From Owenia fusiformis (lineage: Eukaryota; Annelida; Polychaeta; Sabellida; Oweniidae), in NCBI GenBank assembly GCA_903813345.2, contig CAIIXF020000002.1, positions 8,825,555 through 8,889,554 on the forward strand: a DNA stretch of 64,000 bases, in the 5' to 3' direction. The notes beneath the pieces were generated by a model. It did not search any database. It was not told the DNA's origin and saw only the letters and a list, made by a program, of their open reading frames with translations. Of the stretch, positions 29,999-41,900 are shown piece by piece. A program made the translations under genes and the position numbers. Numbering within the stretch: position 1 is the first letter of the stretch; the number at the start of each line of letters is the position of its first letter.

Positions 29999-30390
29999 CT
30001 AAAAATTTGAGTGACGTCATTTTGATTAACAATATATATACATAATTACAAGACATTATGTGGTAACCGAGAGGCTATGTATAGTCTTGCCGTTGGCACA
30101 ATACAGATTTGAACTGTAATTGACATCAAAATTAAAACTTAGAATATCGATTCTGCAATATTTTACATCTTATTTACGTAAGGAAATAATTAATGTTCAA
30201 CCTTTTATATAGTTAAAATTTTCAATCAAATGAATCAGCTCAAAATTTCGATACATGATTTATATTTTTCATTGTGACTTCATGCATATGATTGATTCAT
30301 TTATCGTAGATCAATAAGATGAGTCAGTTATAAAATCTTTAAATGTTGGTTGCAAACCGGACCGATTGGTCTAGGATTAAATATTCATAC

Positions 30391-30518
30391 CTGATTATGG
30401 TTCCGCACCCTGCCGCTCTTTACAGGGTCACACTTGTGGTAAACAGCGTACATTACAAACCCAACAAACGTATACAGTGACAAACTTACAACCAATATCA
30501 CAAGAGATATATACTGAT
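30391..30518 (-). pseudogene. copy B exon 7, 2-nt deletion
   Basis: 128 nt versus 130 in A and C. Near the 5' end GATATATACACTGATCT in A is GATATATACTGATCT in B. Using the exon 6 phase the frame shifts and reaches TGA within the exon. Downstream codons in the old frame remain conserved (SLSLYTFVGFVMYAVYH). Confidence 0.78.
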
Positions 30519-30980
30519 CTAAAATTAGTAAAGCATACGTCAAATAATAGTGATATAGTTAAATGTTTTGAAAATATTAAAAGGATATAACAAGGATAGA
30601 ACTTTATACAGTGATGTTAAACAGGAAGAGGTTCGTGCACTGGTACATGTCATACGTTGGCAGGCAACAATTGTAAACAAAATAATGTTTTAGATTTTCA
30701 ATAAGTTAATCCTGGTTCTACCATGTATATGTGTATTAAAGAATGACACGATGACCGATCAAAGTTTAACTTTAATTGATTTTGCGTTTTTAACTTTCTT
30801 GATACAGAGACATTAGTCATTTGCTACCAAATAATTATATATTAAACATCGCTCTAATTTTACAGTCTAACTCGTTAATTGAAAAAAATCACGAACGAAT
30901 CAACTGCGAATCAAGAAATGCTTTGCTTTGCTTTTGACAGAAGCAATATGATCATTTACTTTTAGAATCAATGAACATAC

Positions 30981-31121
30981 ATTTGTGCATTTCTTTTTGA
31001 ACTGATGCTTCCATAACGTTGAATCGTTTCTTGGCCACGGAAATAGTTTGATCCAAACGAGAACACACTCCCAAGCCCAAGCGACCAGACAGTGTGACGA
31101 ACAAATGGATTTGGATCCCAA
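30981..31121 (-). CDS. copy B exon 6
   Basis: 141 nt, open. It has SFGSNYFRGQETIQRY where A has SFGGGYFRGQVTIQRY: three changes in an otherwise conserved stretch, consistent with relaxed constraint. Confidence 0.82.
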
Positions 31122-31301
31122 CTGAAACATCAATTGAACAAAATGATCAAATGAAGGTATAACAATTTAAAACCAGTACAGTCGCTGGTTTCCGATTTTA
31201 TATACGCAATTTTCTGTTATCGCCTTTTATTTATCAGAATAAATAGTAAATAGACTATTGTTCTGCATTGTTTGACGCTGTATTTATTTCGAAGGCATTA
31301 C

Positions 31302-31456
31302 TTCCATGGTTGAATACGCCCTCCCTCATTGTTGATCTGCATGACTTTCTCGAAACCACCAACTTCCATCATTCCCCGGATAACAATTGCTAGTGATCCT
31401 GCTATGATTATCAACGTTTGCAAAACGTCAGTCCATACTACTGCTCGAATACCACC
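31302..31456 (-). CDS. copy B exon 5
   Basis: 155 nt, GGIRAVVWTDVLQTLIIIAG; ends GRIQPW where A and C have GRIQAW. Confidence 0.83.
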
Positions 31457-31559
31457 CTAATTTATAATAGAAATTAAAATAATATCAATCCATATACCAG
31501 AAAAAGCAAGGATTGTCATCTTTCATAAATGGGAATAACAAAGAATATAAATGACTATT

Positions 31560-31910
31560 TTCAAAATGGTCATCAGAAGAAAACTATGGCTTGTTTAGAT
31601 CCTTATTTCTCAATCATAATTGCCATAATCCACATGAAGGAGCAACGAGAAAGAAATTGACTTTACTTATTTGCTATGAAGCTCATACTTCCCTGAGCAT
31701 GTCATGTGGTAAAATGTGTACTAACCTTGTCAGAGTTTTATCATTAAATATTCTGTCTTGATTTAAAATATAAATATATAGAGAACGTCCTCCTACATAT
31801 GCAACCCATATGCTAAGCTATACAGAAGAAAGAATTCTTTGGGATCTCTCGAATGAGGCAGGGTTCGGATTTAAGAGACAATTGGTCATATTTCGAAGTA
31901 AACTTGGGTT
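31560..31910 (-). mobile_element. decayed retroelement R fragment, copy B intron 4
   Basis: ATGGTCATCAGAAGAAAACT, GTCTTGATTTAAAATATAAA and GGATCTCTCGAATGAGGCAG match the R copies at 5940-6260, 59290-59660 and 57100-57140. Confidence 0.5.
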
Positions 31911-31980
31911 TTAGGTAAAGCAATTTACTGAGGTAACTTTCAAAGGAGTGGTATCGATATGAAGAACTTTTTGAACGCAC

Positions 31981-32626
31981 GTTTCTCTTAAACCAGTCAT
32001 AAAAAATCTAAAAATTTAACACATCGTCAATTTAATGGTCATCTTTTGAATGGTAACAATATAATTTGAAATATATTTATATACTTTCATCTATATTGTT
32101 TTAGAAAACACATCATGATTGTTTTGTTCTTGGTATCATGTTTCCAGAGTGAATCGAAATGAAACATCTTTCCGAACCTCATTGGAACAAAACGACATAT
32201 TAGGTCTCGCATAATGTAATTATACAAAGGAAATTTTGGTTGATTTCAAAAAAGTATCTTAGTGAAATAAAAGGTTTATCTTGATTTTTTATCTATTTTG
32301 GGGGATTTTGTTTTAATTTTTTGAATACTTTTTTAAAATCAACCAAAAATTCCTTTGTATAACTATAATATTGAGAGGTCTAAAAACATGTTGTATATGC
32401 TATTTTGTTCCAACAAGGTTCGGAAAGACATTTTATTTCATTCTATAGAATTGGTAGAAAGTACCAAAAACAGTTATATAAAATATTTCTAAATTTCTAC
32501 AATATTGTCTTTTGAAAATGGTGTTATACGGTGTATATAACAGCATTAAATTGTTGTCAATCAGTCAACATTACATAAAACACCGTGTTTTTTACAATTT
32601 TTTTTCAATGATTGGTTTAAGAGAAA
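31981..32626. mobile_element. foldback element in copy B intron 4
   Basis: Outer arms GTTTCTCTTAAACCA and its complement near 32610. Long inner arms around TACAAAGGAAATTTTGGTTG (32225) and its imperfect complement CAACCAAAAATTCCTTTGTA (32340). Absent from copy A. Confidence 0.6.
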
Positions 32627-32721
32627 AAGATTGTTGAATTCAGCTCTCCATATCGATACCAATCCTCTACATTGACTACTAGGCTATACACAGTATATTG
32701 CGGTATCGTTTAAACACTTAC

Positions 32722-32789
32722 AATAGCTGTATATATTGTGCATATTCCGCCCATCACCAACACTGCTACCCATATAGGCATATCCATCA
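32722..32789 (-). CDS. copy B exon 4
   Basis: 68 nt, same protein as copy A exon 4, donor GTAAG. Confidence 0.83.
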
Positions 32790-33005
32790 CTAAAATTGGA
32801 GAAACAAACTTAATATTTCTATATTACGTATCGGCCAATAACAACAATAACTCAAATTTTGGGAATGTATAATATTGTTTTATTGAAATAGAATATTTGA
32901 AAATATCAAATTCAATTACATATTTGCATTACTTTTAACTGTATATATCTACAGCGGCGTCAAAATGCCTGCGGAAGTTTCTCCAATTTGAAAACATGGA
33001 CCTAC

Positions 33006-33057
33006 CATAACTCAAAAATGTTGATGGGGCATAAAGCTGGACACCGAGATTAAGGAT
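33006..33057 (-). CDS. copy B exon 3
   Basis: 52 nt encoding LNLGVQLYAPSTFLSY; Ser to Asn relative to copy A. Confidence 0.83.
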
Positions 33058-34166
33058 CTGAAACAAACCGAATAATATGTCAATGTTAAGCAAAATGTTA
33101 AATAAAACTGCCTATTTGAATTATTTATGCGTATAGTTAATTAATGCACAACACAGGATGTGAGAGATATATAGAGGATCATAGGATGTTCTTTTTATTC
33201 CATAGTTAAAGTCATCATCAGAATCGTCGGAAATTAAGTGATTTAATTCGAATTTTCCAAACGATCCGGCGATGTCACTTAGCCTCGTTTTGAGTCTGAA
33301 GTAGCAAAAAACCATAAACCATCGCATACGGCGCCGTATGTCATGGCTAAAAAACCGTATGCTATGGTTAAGTGAAAATTTGTCAAAAATATCATATGTT
33401 ACCACTGATTACAAAAATACCGTTTTTATTTTCACATGTTATCCTATGAATATCATGCTAACTATGGAATAATATACAATATAATAGTTGATGTAAGCTC
33501 GAGTCAACACTAGACAATATTGTGTTTTGAAAATGTCGTTATACGGTGTATATAACAGCATACGTTGGTACGAAAGAAACGAATTAAGACTTATCTGGTT
33601 CACGATTTACATAAGGTCTTTGGTCACAGCAGTGTGGCCCTGTGCCCCTTTCTCAACCATCAAAACACATATTGCGTAATGTTACGTAATTTATTATATA
33701 TTATGTAGTGTCTTATATGTATCTAATTTAATATCATTTTCGATGTATGTATGAATCTGTTTGTATTGTTTCTCAACAAAAAACTATGTTATGCAAAAAA
33801 CATGTATAAATCTATAGTGTTTTTATTTTACACACCAACTACATTTTTATTGTTACATTTGATTGGGAGGCTTTGAAGTATAAACTATTTTTAGAATTGA
33901 AGAGTTTTGCATTTTCAAGCATGTTGCTGTGTTGTGATGTTGTGTGTTATTGTTATGGTGTGTTATTGAAAGTTGTGTTATGCTGCATTACGTCATCTTC
34001 GAATTCCAAGGTGGTTCAAATGAAGTTGAATCAACTGAAACCACGTGAATCAAGATGGCATTTAGTAGCATCATGTTACAACATACATTACATCACACTA
34101 TGCACAGAACGGCACTTGAACAATAGAAACCCATTTTTTTTAATTAAATTGAAATTCAATAGTTAC
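33058..34166. other. copy B intron 2, nothing recognised
   Basis: AT-rich. Contains GTTATACGGTGTATATAACA (33540), also present at 32524 inside the neighbouring foldback element. No gene seen. Confidence 0.4.
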
Positions 34167-34232
34167 CCCTCCTAGTGTGAAGATAGTCGCACCTAGTATA
34201 CGCACCACTTTGTTGTACCTCAATTCAATATA
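34167..34232 (-). CDS. copy B exon 2
   Basis: 66 nt, same 22-residue product as copy A exon 2 (ELRYNKVVRILGATIFTLGG). Confidence 0.83.
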
Positions 34233-34526
34233 CTGGAAAAAATACCATAACATTTAATTTAATTTATACAAACCTAGAAAAATAGCACAAATGTACATTC
34301 GTAACATTCGATTAAAATTTAAAAGAACAGCATGAAAATGTACATCTTTAATCCTTATAGATGGTTACTTTAACCAAAAGTGAATGTATAGATTCAAAGC
34401 TAGTGTAATAAATAGTGAATTCGAATGAACTTCATTGAAAAATTATTGAAAATTAATAACGAAATAATGTATTTATTAAGCATAATGAAGCATATTGAAA
34501 TAACATCAAGATTACGATGACATATA

Positions 34527-35512
34527 CAGGGTGGTCCAAAAAAAAGTGAACCCCTGCAACAGGCTATATTTTCTTTAATACTTGCATTAATTGCCTCATA
34601 TTATCACATGTTGTAGAGAAAGGTCTAAAATTTTTGTTGATGCCATAATTTATTCTCAGTCTTAAATTTTTAAGAAATTAGAAGACTTAAACGAACATGC
34701 CTGAAAATTAGATTGTGCAAAATATTACCAACGTAATTAATGGAAATTGTTGAAACATGTTAGGTATTCTTAAAACAGCTTTCAGTTTGAGATACACGTG
34801 TAAAACCCTACCATATAACAAATGGGATACTATTTGAGCAGAAAACACATTTCTCACTTTCATTGATCATTTTGAAGCAATTTTAACTATTCAATAGTTA
34901 AGGGGCATGTTACCTACCCAAATGGATAGAGGGGGGCAAAGTTGCCCCCTGTGACCAGGAGTCTGAGAAGCCCTTCATCAAATATATTTAGAAAATCAAA
35001 TGAAAATCTAATATTTAATGTTTTGAGCCATAATTCACTAGAATTGGTCCATGGTTAATGAAGATATTGACATTTTAAGATCATATAGGAGTATGTTGCG
35101 ATTTCGCTGGGAAAAATTGTCATCTATGGAAACTTAGAATATTTCTTTGGATCACAATATCTTTGCAACTAACAGAGGTAGGATGCTAGTTTTTACGCCA
35201 CAATGTGCGTGATTCAAAACCAAACAAAGTCAGAAAATAATAGCTCTTTAAGACAGCAGTTAAAAAAATTGTCAGGGGAAGGGTGTTGAAGGGTTGAAGA
35301 ATCGCGGATGTTGAAAATCGCATTTTATCCATTTTCAGTAATATTTGGTTAGGGCTTATAATTTCTGCAAATTTCAAGACTAAGAAAAATGTATGGTACC
35401 AAGAAAAATTTTAGACCTTCCTCTACAATATGTGAAAATATGAAAGGATTCCTGAAAGTAATAAGGGAAATATGGCCTGTTACAGGGGTTCACTTTTTTT
35501 TGGACCACCCTG
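34527..35512. mobile_element. TA-flanked MITE M5 in copy B intron 1
   Basis: Ends CAGGGTGGTCCAAAAAAAAG and the complement at 35490-35512, with TA outside both. Interior non-coding. Confidence 0.78.
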
Positions 35513-36467
35513 TATGTAAATTCCAAAAATTCACGCTGGTTGAGCACAACATTTCAAAGAATTGTGTAATAATTAGATCAAATGGTATAAAAATGGAAAT
35601 AAAAACGACCGGAGGAATAGTCAAACGATTTACTTCTTATTCGAATATTGGAAGGCCGTGTAGAAGGAAGAAGAAAATCAGGGAATGAAGACGTTATTTT
35701 TACTGAATGATGATTTATGATGACGAAAAAGTAATCCATCTGATTTTTCAAAATTAATACACTGCGTCTATTATTACATTTATATGTGCACTAGCTATAG
35801 TATCCTGTTGACCTATATTCAGCCCTTTATTGATGGAATGGGCCACTTATTAGGGTCAATATTCAATCAAAGGCGTACATGCTAAATCAGCTAAACTATT
35901 TCAAAATTCATTTGCACCCTGACATCTTATACAACTATGTTATCAATTAATGAAATAAATTGTATAATCTTATAAGTAGCATGACATTTGAGAAGTGTAA
36001 AGGTTGCTTTCGGAGCATTTTTCTATCGCCATTTTGTAGGATAAATGAAGAACAAATGTGTAATCTTCTTATTTGAAGTATGACCTGGCTCGATTGCATT
36101 GAAAACTTTTTGATGAGATATACCATTCGCGTCACATTGTGGAATTATTTAATTTGCAATAGATTCAGGTCATAGTGTATTTTCTGTTGTGATAATGAAT
36201 GGAAACCAATGGCTCCTATTGGGATATGATGATATCCTCATGTGAAATCATTGGAGCACATCCAATGTCAAATCAATACACACTTGTTGAACTTAATGAG
36301 CTCAACCTCAGCCCATGTGAGTCTAAACGCTTACACATTTGCAAAGTGTTGTGTGACATTGTATTCGCATGTTGCACCTAAAAATTATTCATTCTGACCA
36401 TGGGGGTATGTACCATAATTGCTCTATGTCCTTTCCTAGCTAACTTAAATGTGTACTTACAATTCAG

Positions 36468-36794
36468 CACTCTTAAAAATGAATTACAATGAGTATTTCC
36501 CAAGTATAAAAATTACTTAAAGTTAAATACTTAGTTTTACTTCATTTTACTTAGGTTTAACTTATATTGTCATTTTGAGTTTTTTAATTGCTTAATTATG
36601 TAAATGAGTATTACAATTACTACAGTAAGTATTTCAATTTCTCTCCTTGCATTAGTAAATTCACCATAAATGAATTACTTAAAAATTACTTAAAAATTAT
36701 TCAGTAGTTCAAGATTATTTAAGTAATTTTTTACTTAAAATGAGTAGTACAATTTCTCAATATAAGGAAATCCAAGTAATAATTTTTAAGAGTG
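36468..36794. mobile_element. short MITE with CACTCTTAAAAAT ends
   Basis: CACTCTTAAAAATGAATTAC at the left and AAGTAATAATTTTTAAGAGTG at the right are inverted repeats. The interior is made of TTACTTAA-like runs. No clear target duplication. Confidence 0.65.
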
Positions 36795-37037
36795 AGTATA
36801 TTTTTCATTGCATTAATTTGTACTGGAAATGTTTTTTTTTAATTCAGTACATTTTCAGTATCGTACATACATGTATACTAAATGTGAACTGAAACATTTA
36901 AGGAAAAAATCTCATTCAGTACAAAAGCTCTACCCTAGTGTAGGATAAAGAAAACACATTTGCGCACACATAACTATCTTTCGTCATCCTGGCAAATATT
37001 AGCAAGCTGAAACTATTTCTCTTCATTTAAAATTTAC

Positions 37038-37373
37038 CTCATAAACACTGGTCAATCGTAGCTTGTGATACAATGGAACAAATACATGGGCGGCTATGGG
37101 CCCTATGATGGGAGCACATAGGTTCCTAAGCCAGTACATAGAGCCATTAACGTACACTTCTGTTGGTATTCCTAGCACAGCTACAGCAGAGAGACTAGTG
37201 GCAATTATAGAGAATGCAACTGGAATGAAATGTAATTTTCTGCCTCCGAGGAGAAATTCTTCAGTTTGGCCATCTTTTTTGTTTCTTCTTGCTTTCCAAG
37301 CTGAAATTATTCCTATTGCCATAGACAAAGCAAGGATTACACCGAAAACAACATAGTCTGCAACCGACGACAT
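37038..37373 (-). CDS. copy B exon 1
   Basis: 112 codons, MSSVADYVVFGVILAL to LTSVYE, donor GTAAAT. The upstream in-frame Met at 37442 is not conserved in the other copies, so the CAAAATGTC start is preferred. Confidence 0.87.
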
Positions 37374-37540
37374 TTTGCTCTGTTTTTGACGAGATAATTG
37401 GGAAACCTTATTTATGCCTACATTGTAATTCTTTTGTGTCAATTTTTAAGGTAACTGTCAGATTTCTACTCGAGTTTATCACCGGCTCTATATCCTAATT
37501 TAGCCTAAACTTGAATGATCTTGTACAAAATATCGCTGTG

Positions 37541-37775
37541 TAATGCAAGCCCGCCCGAAGGATTTGCTAAGGGGATGGCGACTTTTGCCTACGGATGGGT
37601 TGTGCTGGCGACAAACAAGGCGCGTCTCACGCATAGCGTCGGCGGTGGGGAGCGATGCAAGCTAGGGTCCTCTAAAAAACTGAAATTAAGATCCTCTCTG
37701 AGCATATCTGAGACAATACCTGGGAAAGGAGGGACGGTCGCCCCCATGCCCTCCCCTTCGGACGGGCCTGTAATA
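37541..37775. mobile_element. GC-rich short TIR insertion upstream of copy B
   Basis: GCCCGCCCGAAGG (37550) and CCTTCGGACGGGC (37755) are near-perfect inverted ends with TAAT repeated outside. Its GC content stands out sharply against the surroundings. It lies about 170 bp from the copy B start codon. Confidence 0.5.
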
Positions 37776-37869
37776 CTAAAAATATGACCTTGTCTTCTTG
37801 TGTTTACTTTTATGTTTTTTGTGATTAAAGTGCATCTTCATACTGGTCAACGTGTGCAATCTCTATATA

Positions 37870-40315
37870 CAGGTTGAGTACAAAAAAACAATACCCAACT
37901 TTAAACTGGTGTAAAAGGGGACCATAATTTCTTTCACACCGGGATAAAAATAGTTATGTTCAATATGGTACATTTCCTTATATATCATTTTAAAGGTGAT
38001 TCATTTTCAAACAATTTGGTATATAGCACTATGTCATGAAATCAATAGTAAAGTTTTATTATACTTATTTGGGAGGCAGGTGGGAAAGAAATTATGGTCC
38101 CCCAGGGATTATGGTCCCCCTTTTAAAGGCCCTCACTGGCCCTGGTTGTGTTTAAGATAATAAGGGAAAGAGGTCACCATATAGATCAATGGAGAGTAGG
38201 ACCATAAATTAATAGGACCTCCTACCCTTTTACACCGGGTTGCTATTTAGTGTCTCTAGATTTTAGAGAGAAACTAGTAAATCTTCGGAGTTATGTTAAT
38301 TTTTTATTTATAGAATATCATTTTGATGTGTCAATATGTTTGATCTAGATGCTTGGCCACCGGACAGCCCCGATGCTAATATGGGGGATTACCATACATA
38401 TAGCTATCTCGGGGAAATGGTACAATCACAAGCATCCAATAAGTAGTATTGATTGAGCTGAAACACAGAATTCCCAAAGTGCTAAAATGAATTGCAACAG
38501 AAATCTGTCAATAAGGCTATTGATTGATGGCGCTACCGCTTGAAGCTTACTATTGAAGTATGGGGGGGGGGCACATTGAGCAATTGTTAACATTGTTATA
38601 AAGTTTAAAATGCTATTAAACAACACTGAAATTCATAAACAATAAGTTTATTCACACAATTATACAAAATATGCAAGCATATATTCACATAACAAAATTA
38701 TATTCTATAACTTAAGAAAAAATAAGCATAACGCCGCAGATTTACTAGTTTAGTTTAGTTTAGTTTTATTGTTATTTACAGTGGTAAGTTTACATCATTT
38801 AATGCAGTGATACGACGTCAGCTACTGTACATCACGGCGTAACAGTGTAATTGTTCATTTTACCGACAAAATGCAAAGATTTACGTGATAAATATGCGCA
38901 ATGCTCCTTCAAGTAATTGCAAACGTTTTAATATTCGTGGAATATTCTTAAAAACTTCAAGTTTTGTTCAGATTAATGTGCGCTTCAATACAATTCTATA
39001 TTCAAAAAGGTTGTGTCACGATATACAGAATTAGAATCACCAGAAAGTAGACATTTCAAACCCTACCCGTTTTCTTCTTTGTCGCGCTTTTCGGCCCTGC
39101 GCTCTCGTTGTCGCACCGTCTTTCTCGACTCTTTCACAATGCCCCTTGTCATATTCAACTGATAAACACAGACGGGAAGATATTAAGGATTGTTAAATGC
39201 ATTATTTGTAATTTATTTTAACTCGAATATTTAGTTTTATTTATTTAAAGCAATGAATAATAAAGGAGAACATATAATACGCTAACGGCGTAACGTCTTA
39301 TTTTGTAAAGGCTTCACTTGGGGTTGCGGTGATAAAACGATGTCTATCTCAATATATACTGGTTCAAATTTAATGAAATTAATTGTATGTAGTAAGGGGT
39401 ATATTTAAAAGAACATGCTGAAACATTGGAAAGTTTTGAATGTTTATCCCTTAATTAGAAATATTTGAACTCAAAAAATGAAACGTAATTTTGTGAATTT
39501 TTCACATGGCTTCACTTCATATTTCTTTCAATTTATACTTCTTACAGACTGAATTTTAATCGAAATGATATAGTTTTTTGATAAAAATATAGAATATGAT
39601 ATACCTTTCGGGAATCAAAAAAGAATATTTCACTTTTCAAGCGATTTAATGTTTAATTGATCAAAATATATATCTTGTTGGTACGAAATTCTGCCTGTCG
39701 ACACTTTTTTGCATATAATATAAGCGTTAAGTTAGCATTGTTATATTATGACGTCATCACACAGATTTCAAAATGGTGAATTTAAATATTGTGAAAATTT
39801 GAGAAAGATCCGTTGGGAAATGAAAAAGTTATCTTCATTTTTCGTTTAAAATTAAAATCACTTTTCTTCAAAATGTTACAGTCGACACCCGGTTTTAGCA
39901 TAGAAAGTCGCATAGTACGGCTTGCGTGATTCTCATTTAAAAAGTCCCAAATCAGTTATTTGGAATTCTGATAGGCAAAATATTTCATGGACATACGTGT
40001 TCAACTGATGACGAAAAATTGTAGAAAAATATGATTTTGCTGTCGAGATATTGCGGTTTTAAAAGTAAGTACGCATGTAAAAATGCAGTAAAATGCCGCG
40101 ATGTACAGTATCTGACGTCGTATCAGTACAATACAAAAGTAATAAAATAACAAATTACTATTTTCTCCCTAAAATCTAGAGACCCTAAAATAGCAACCGG
40201 CCTCCCAAATAAGTATAATAGAACTTTACTATTGATTTCACAAAGTGCAATATACAAAATTGTTTGAAAATGCAAATACCTTTAAAATGATATGTACGTT
40301 TTTTGGCCCACCCTG
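37870..40315. mobile_element. large inverted-repeat element M6
   Basis: Outer ends CAGGTTGAGTACAAAAAAAC and CCCACCCTG are weakly inverted. Inner arms are clear: 37975-38075 against 40205-40300 (TTTACTATTGATTTCA), 38235-38285 against 40150-40200 (TCTCTAGATTTTAG), and 38805-38840 against 40090-40130 (GATACGACGTCAG). No ORF of note. It includes a 38-bp LINE-tail-like piece at 38757. Confidence 0.65.
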
Positions 40316-41900
40316 TTGATCTAAGTCCACATTTGTTGGTATTTACGTCGAATGTATTTTGGAAAAAATCTGATAAATGTTTTTCTGTTTTATAAATATA
40401 TTATAACTGATATGCACATTCGTTCACACGTGAAGGTGCTGACGTCAATGCACTTAGATAATGCCTTAGATAACATGTTGGCGAAACAAATTACATTGTC
40501 GAGAATAAAAGCAATGAAATACTAGGCCAACTCCTAGTATCATATATTATTATGATCTTATTACAGTACCCATGAGTTTTAATTTCCTTTTGCGAGGCCT
40601 ACTTCACGACTGGTTATAACCATGCCATGTGATATAAACGTGATAATACTGGACCGAATGTTCGACTAAAATGTGTTTGAGATAACAAAACAGCAATATG
40701 CAAAGTATGTCACGTGTACCAAGACAAATTTACGATGAAGAAATCGTTGTATGCCAAGCAGGCACACACTTGGCACACTTTACACATGTACTTGACATAT
40801 AAATGCTTTCATATTGTAATAGTCTGATATCTGAATACAGCACTGGTCAAGGACTTGGCTTTACATGGGATAAATAATTGCCGATGGATTAAACAAACTA
40901 GGATGGAATGCGTGTCTTATGTTTGGATATAAAAAAAACTGAAATGAGATTTAATGACTGGAATAACAATGATTTATGAGTTCTGAGTCCACTATTACAG
41001 AGTTTATGGTCGTCAAAACGAAGATTTATTAAACAAGTAAAATTTGGCTATTATAATGTACAGTCGAGTACAAGTACAAGTACAGCCGCTACTTGTATTC
41101 TTATTTTGCAAAATTATCTAGAATAAATATAACTGAAAACGAAAACATAAAACATTATATTTTACAGTTTATCATTAACTTCTTATATTATATATATCGG
41201 TATGAATTAAGTGTTAAGATTTTTTGATATTGATTATTATTATGTGGTTCTAATCTCTGTGTGCATCAATGTACGTTTTAGTCTTAGCTAGTGACAGTTT
41301 TTTAATATATACGTACACAGGGTGGGCCAAAAGTAACGTCCGCATTTTGAATATTGGTCTTATATGTTAAACAACTTCAGAAATACATTTCCGAGATGAA
41401 TTAATTGTTTCCGTATTGTAAAAAATGAAAATGGTGTATTAATAAAATTGATAGTAATGTAAAAATATGAGCAATTTTTACCTCACCCTTTATCTTTATT
41501 GAATAAGACATGTATAAAATTACGTATTTAAAATCCTTTACCAATCAAATTTTAACAATGGTTCAAAATCAAATTTGCCAACTTAAATACTTTTGTATGC
41601 ATCAAACAAATATGTATGGTGTGTCAATGAATGCGATGCAGTTGTGTGAATTGTCGCTTGTAAAAATATCCATGTTGAATAAATTCATGATTTAAAGAAA
41701 TGTCCTTCAAAAAACACTTTTAAAATTGAAATGTATTACACAAAAGCTTTGTGTATAAGAAATCATATAATGTGAATATAGTCGATAACGTATATCGAAA
41801 ATGAACTAATTAAAGAATATAAGCCCGTATAAAATCCATCCCATTGTCTTATGCATTCGTATATACAACAGCAAGGCTTATACTAAGACAATACACTAAC
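40316..41900. other. region upstream of the MFS gene
   Basis: AT-rich and non-coding. It should contain the MFS promoter, but I see no decisive element. A putative short MITE sits at 41318-41490. Confidence 0.4.
41318..41490. mobile_element. putative short MITE M7
   Basis: Left end CAGGGTGGGCCAAAAGTAAC; right end TTTTTACCTCACCCTTTA is only a loose inverted match. About 410 bp upstream of the MFS start codon. Confidence 0.4.

Larger units (their letters stand above)
26172..37373 (-). pseudogene. SLC5-family cotransporter, copy B, probable pseudogene
   Basis: Same 14-exon plan as copy A: 37373-37038, 34232-34167, 33057-33006, 32789-32722, 31456-31302, 31121-30981, 30518-30391, 29998-29910, 29461-29334, 28367-28210, 28042-27846, 27126-27002, 26692-26568, 26294-26172. 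Thirteen exons match the expected length. Exon 7 is 128 nt instead of 130, which shifts the frame and meets TGA before the exon ends. Exon 13 has TAA at 26609-26607, removing the last 54 residues. All splice sites look intact and the other exons are open, so inactivation seems recent. An assembly error or rescue by alternative splicing cannot be excluded. Confidence 0.75.

Noticed and set aside
37096-37356. 86-codon plus-strand ORF over copy B exon 1
   Set aside because: Antisense shadow of a conserved exon; the minus strand matches the SLC5 family.
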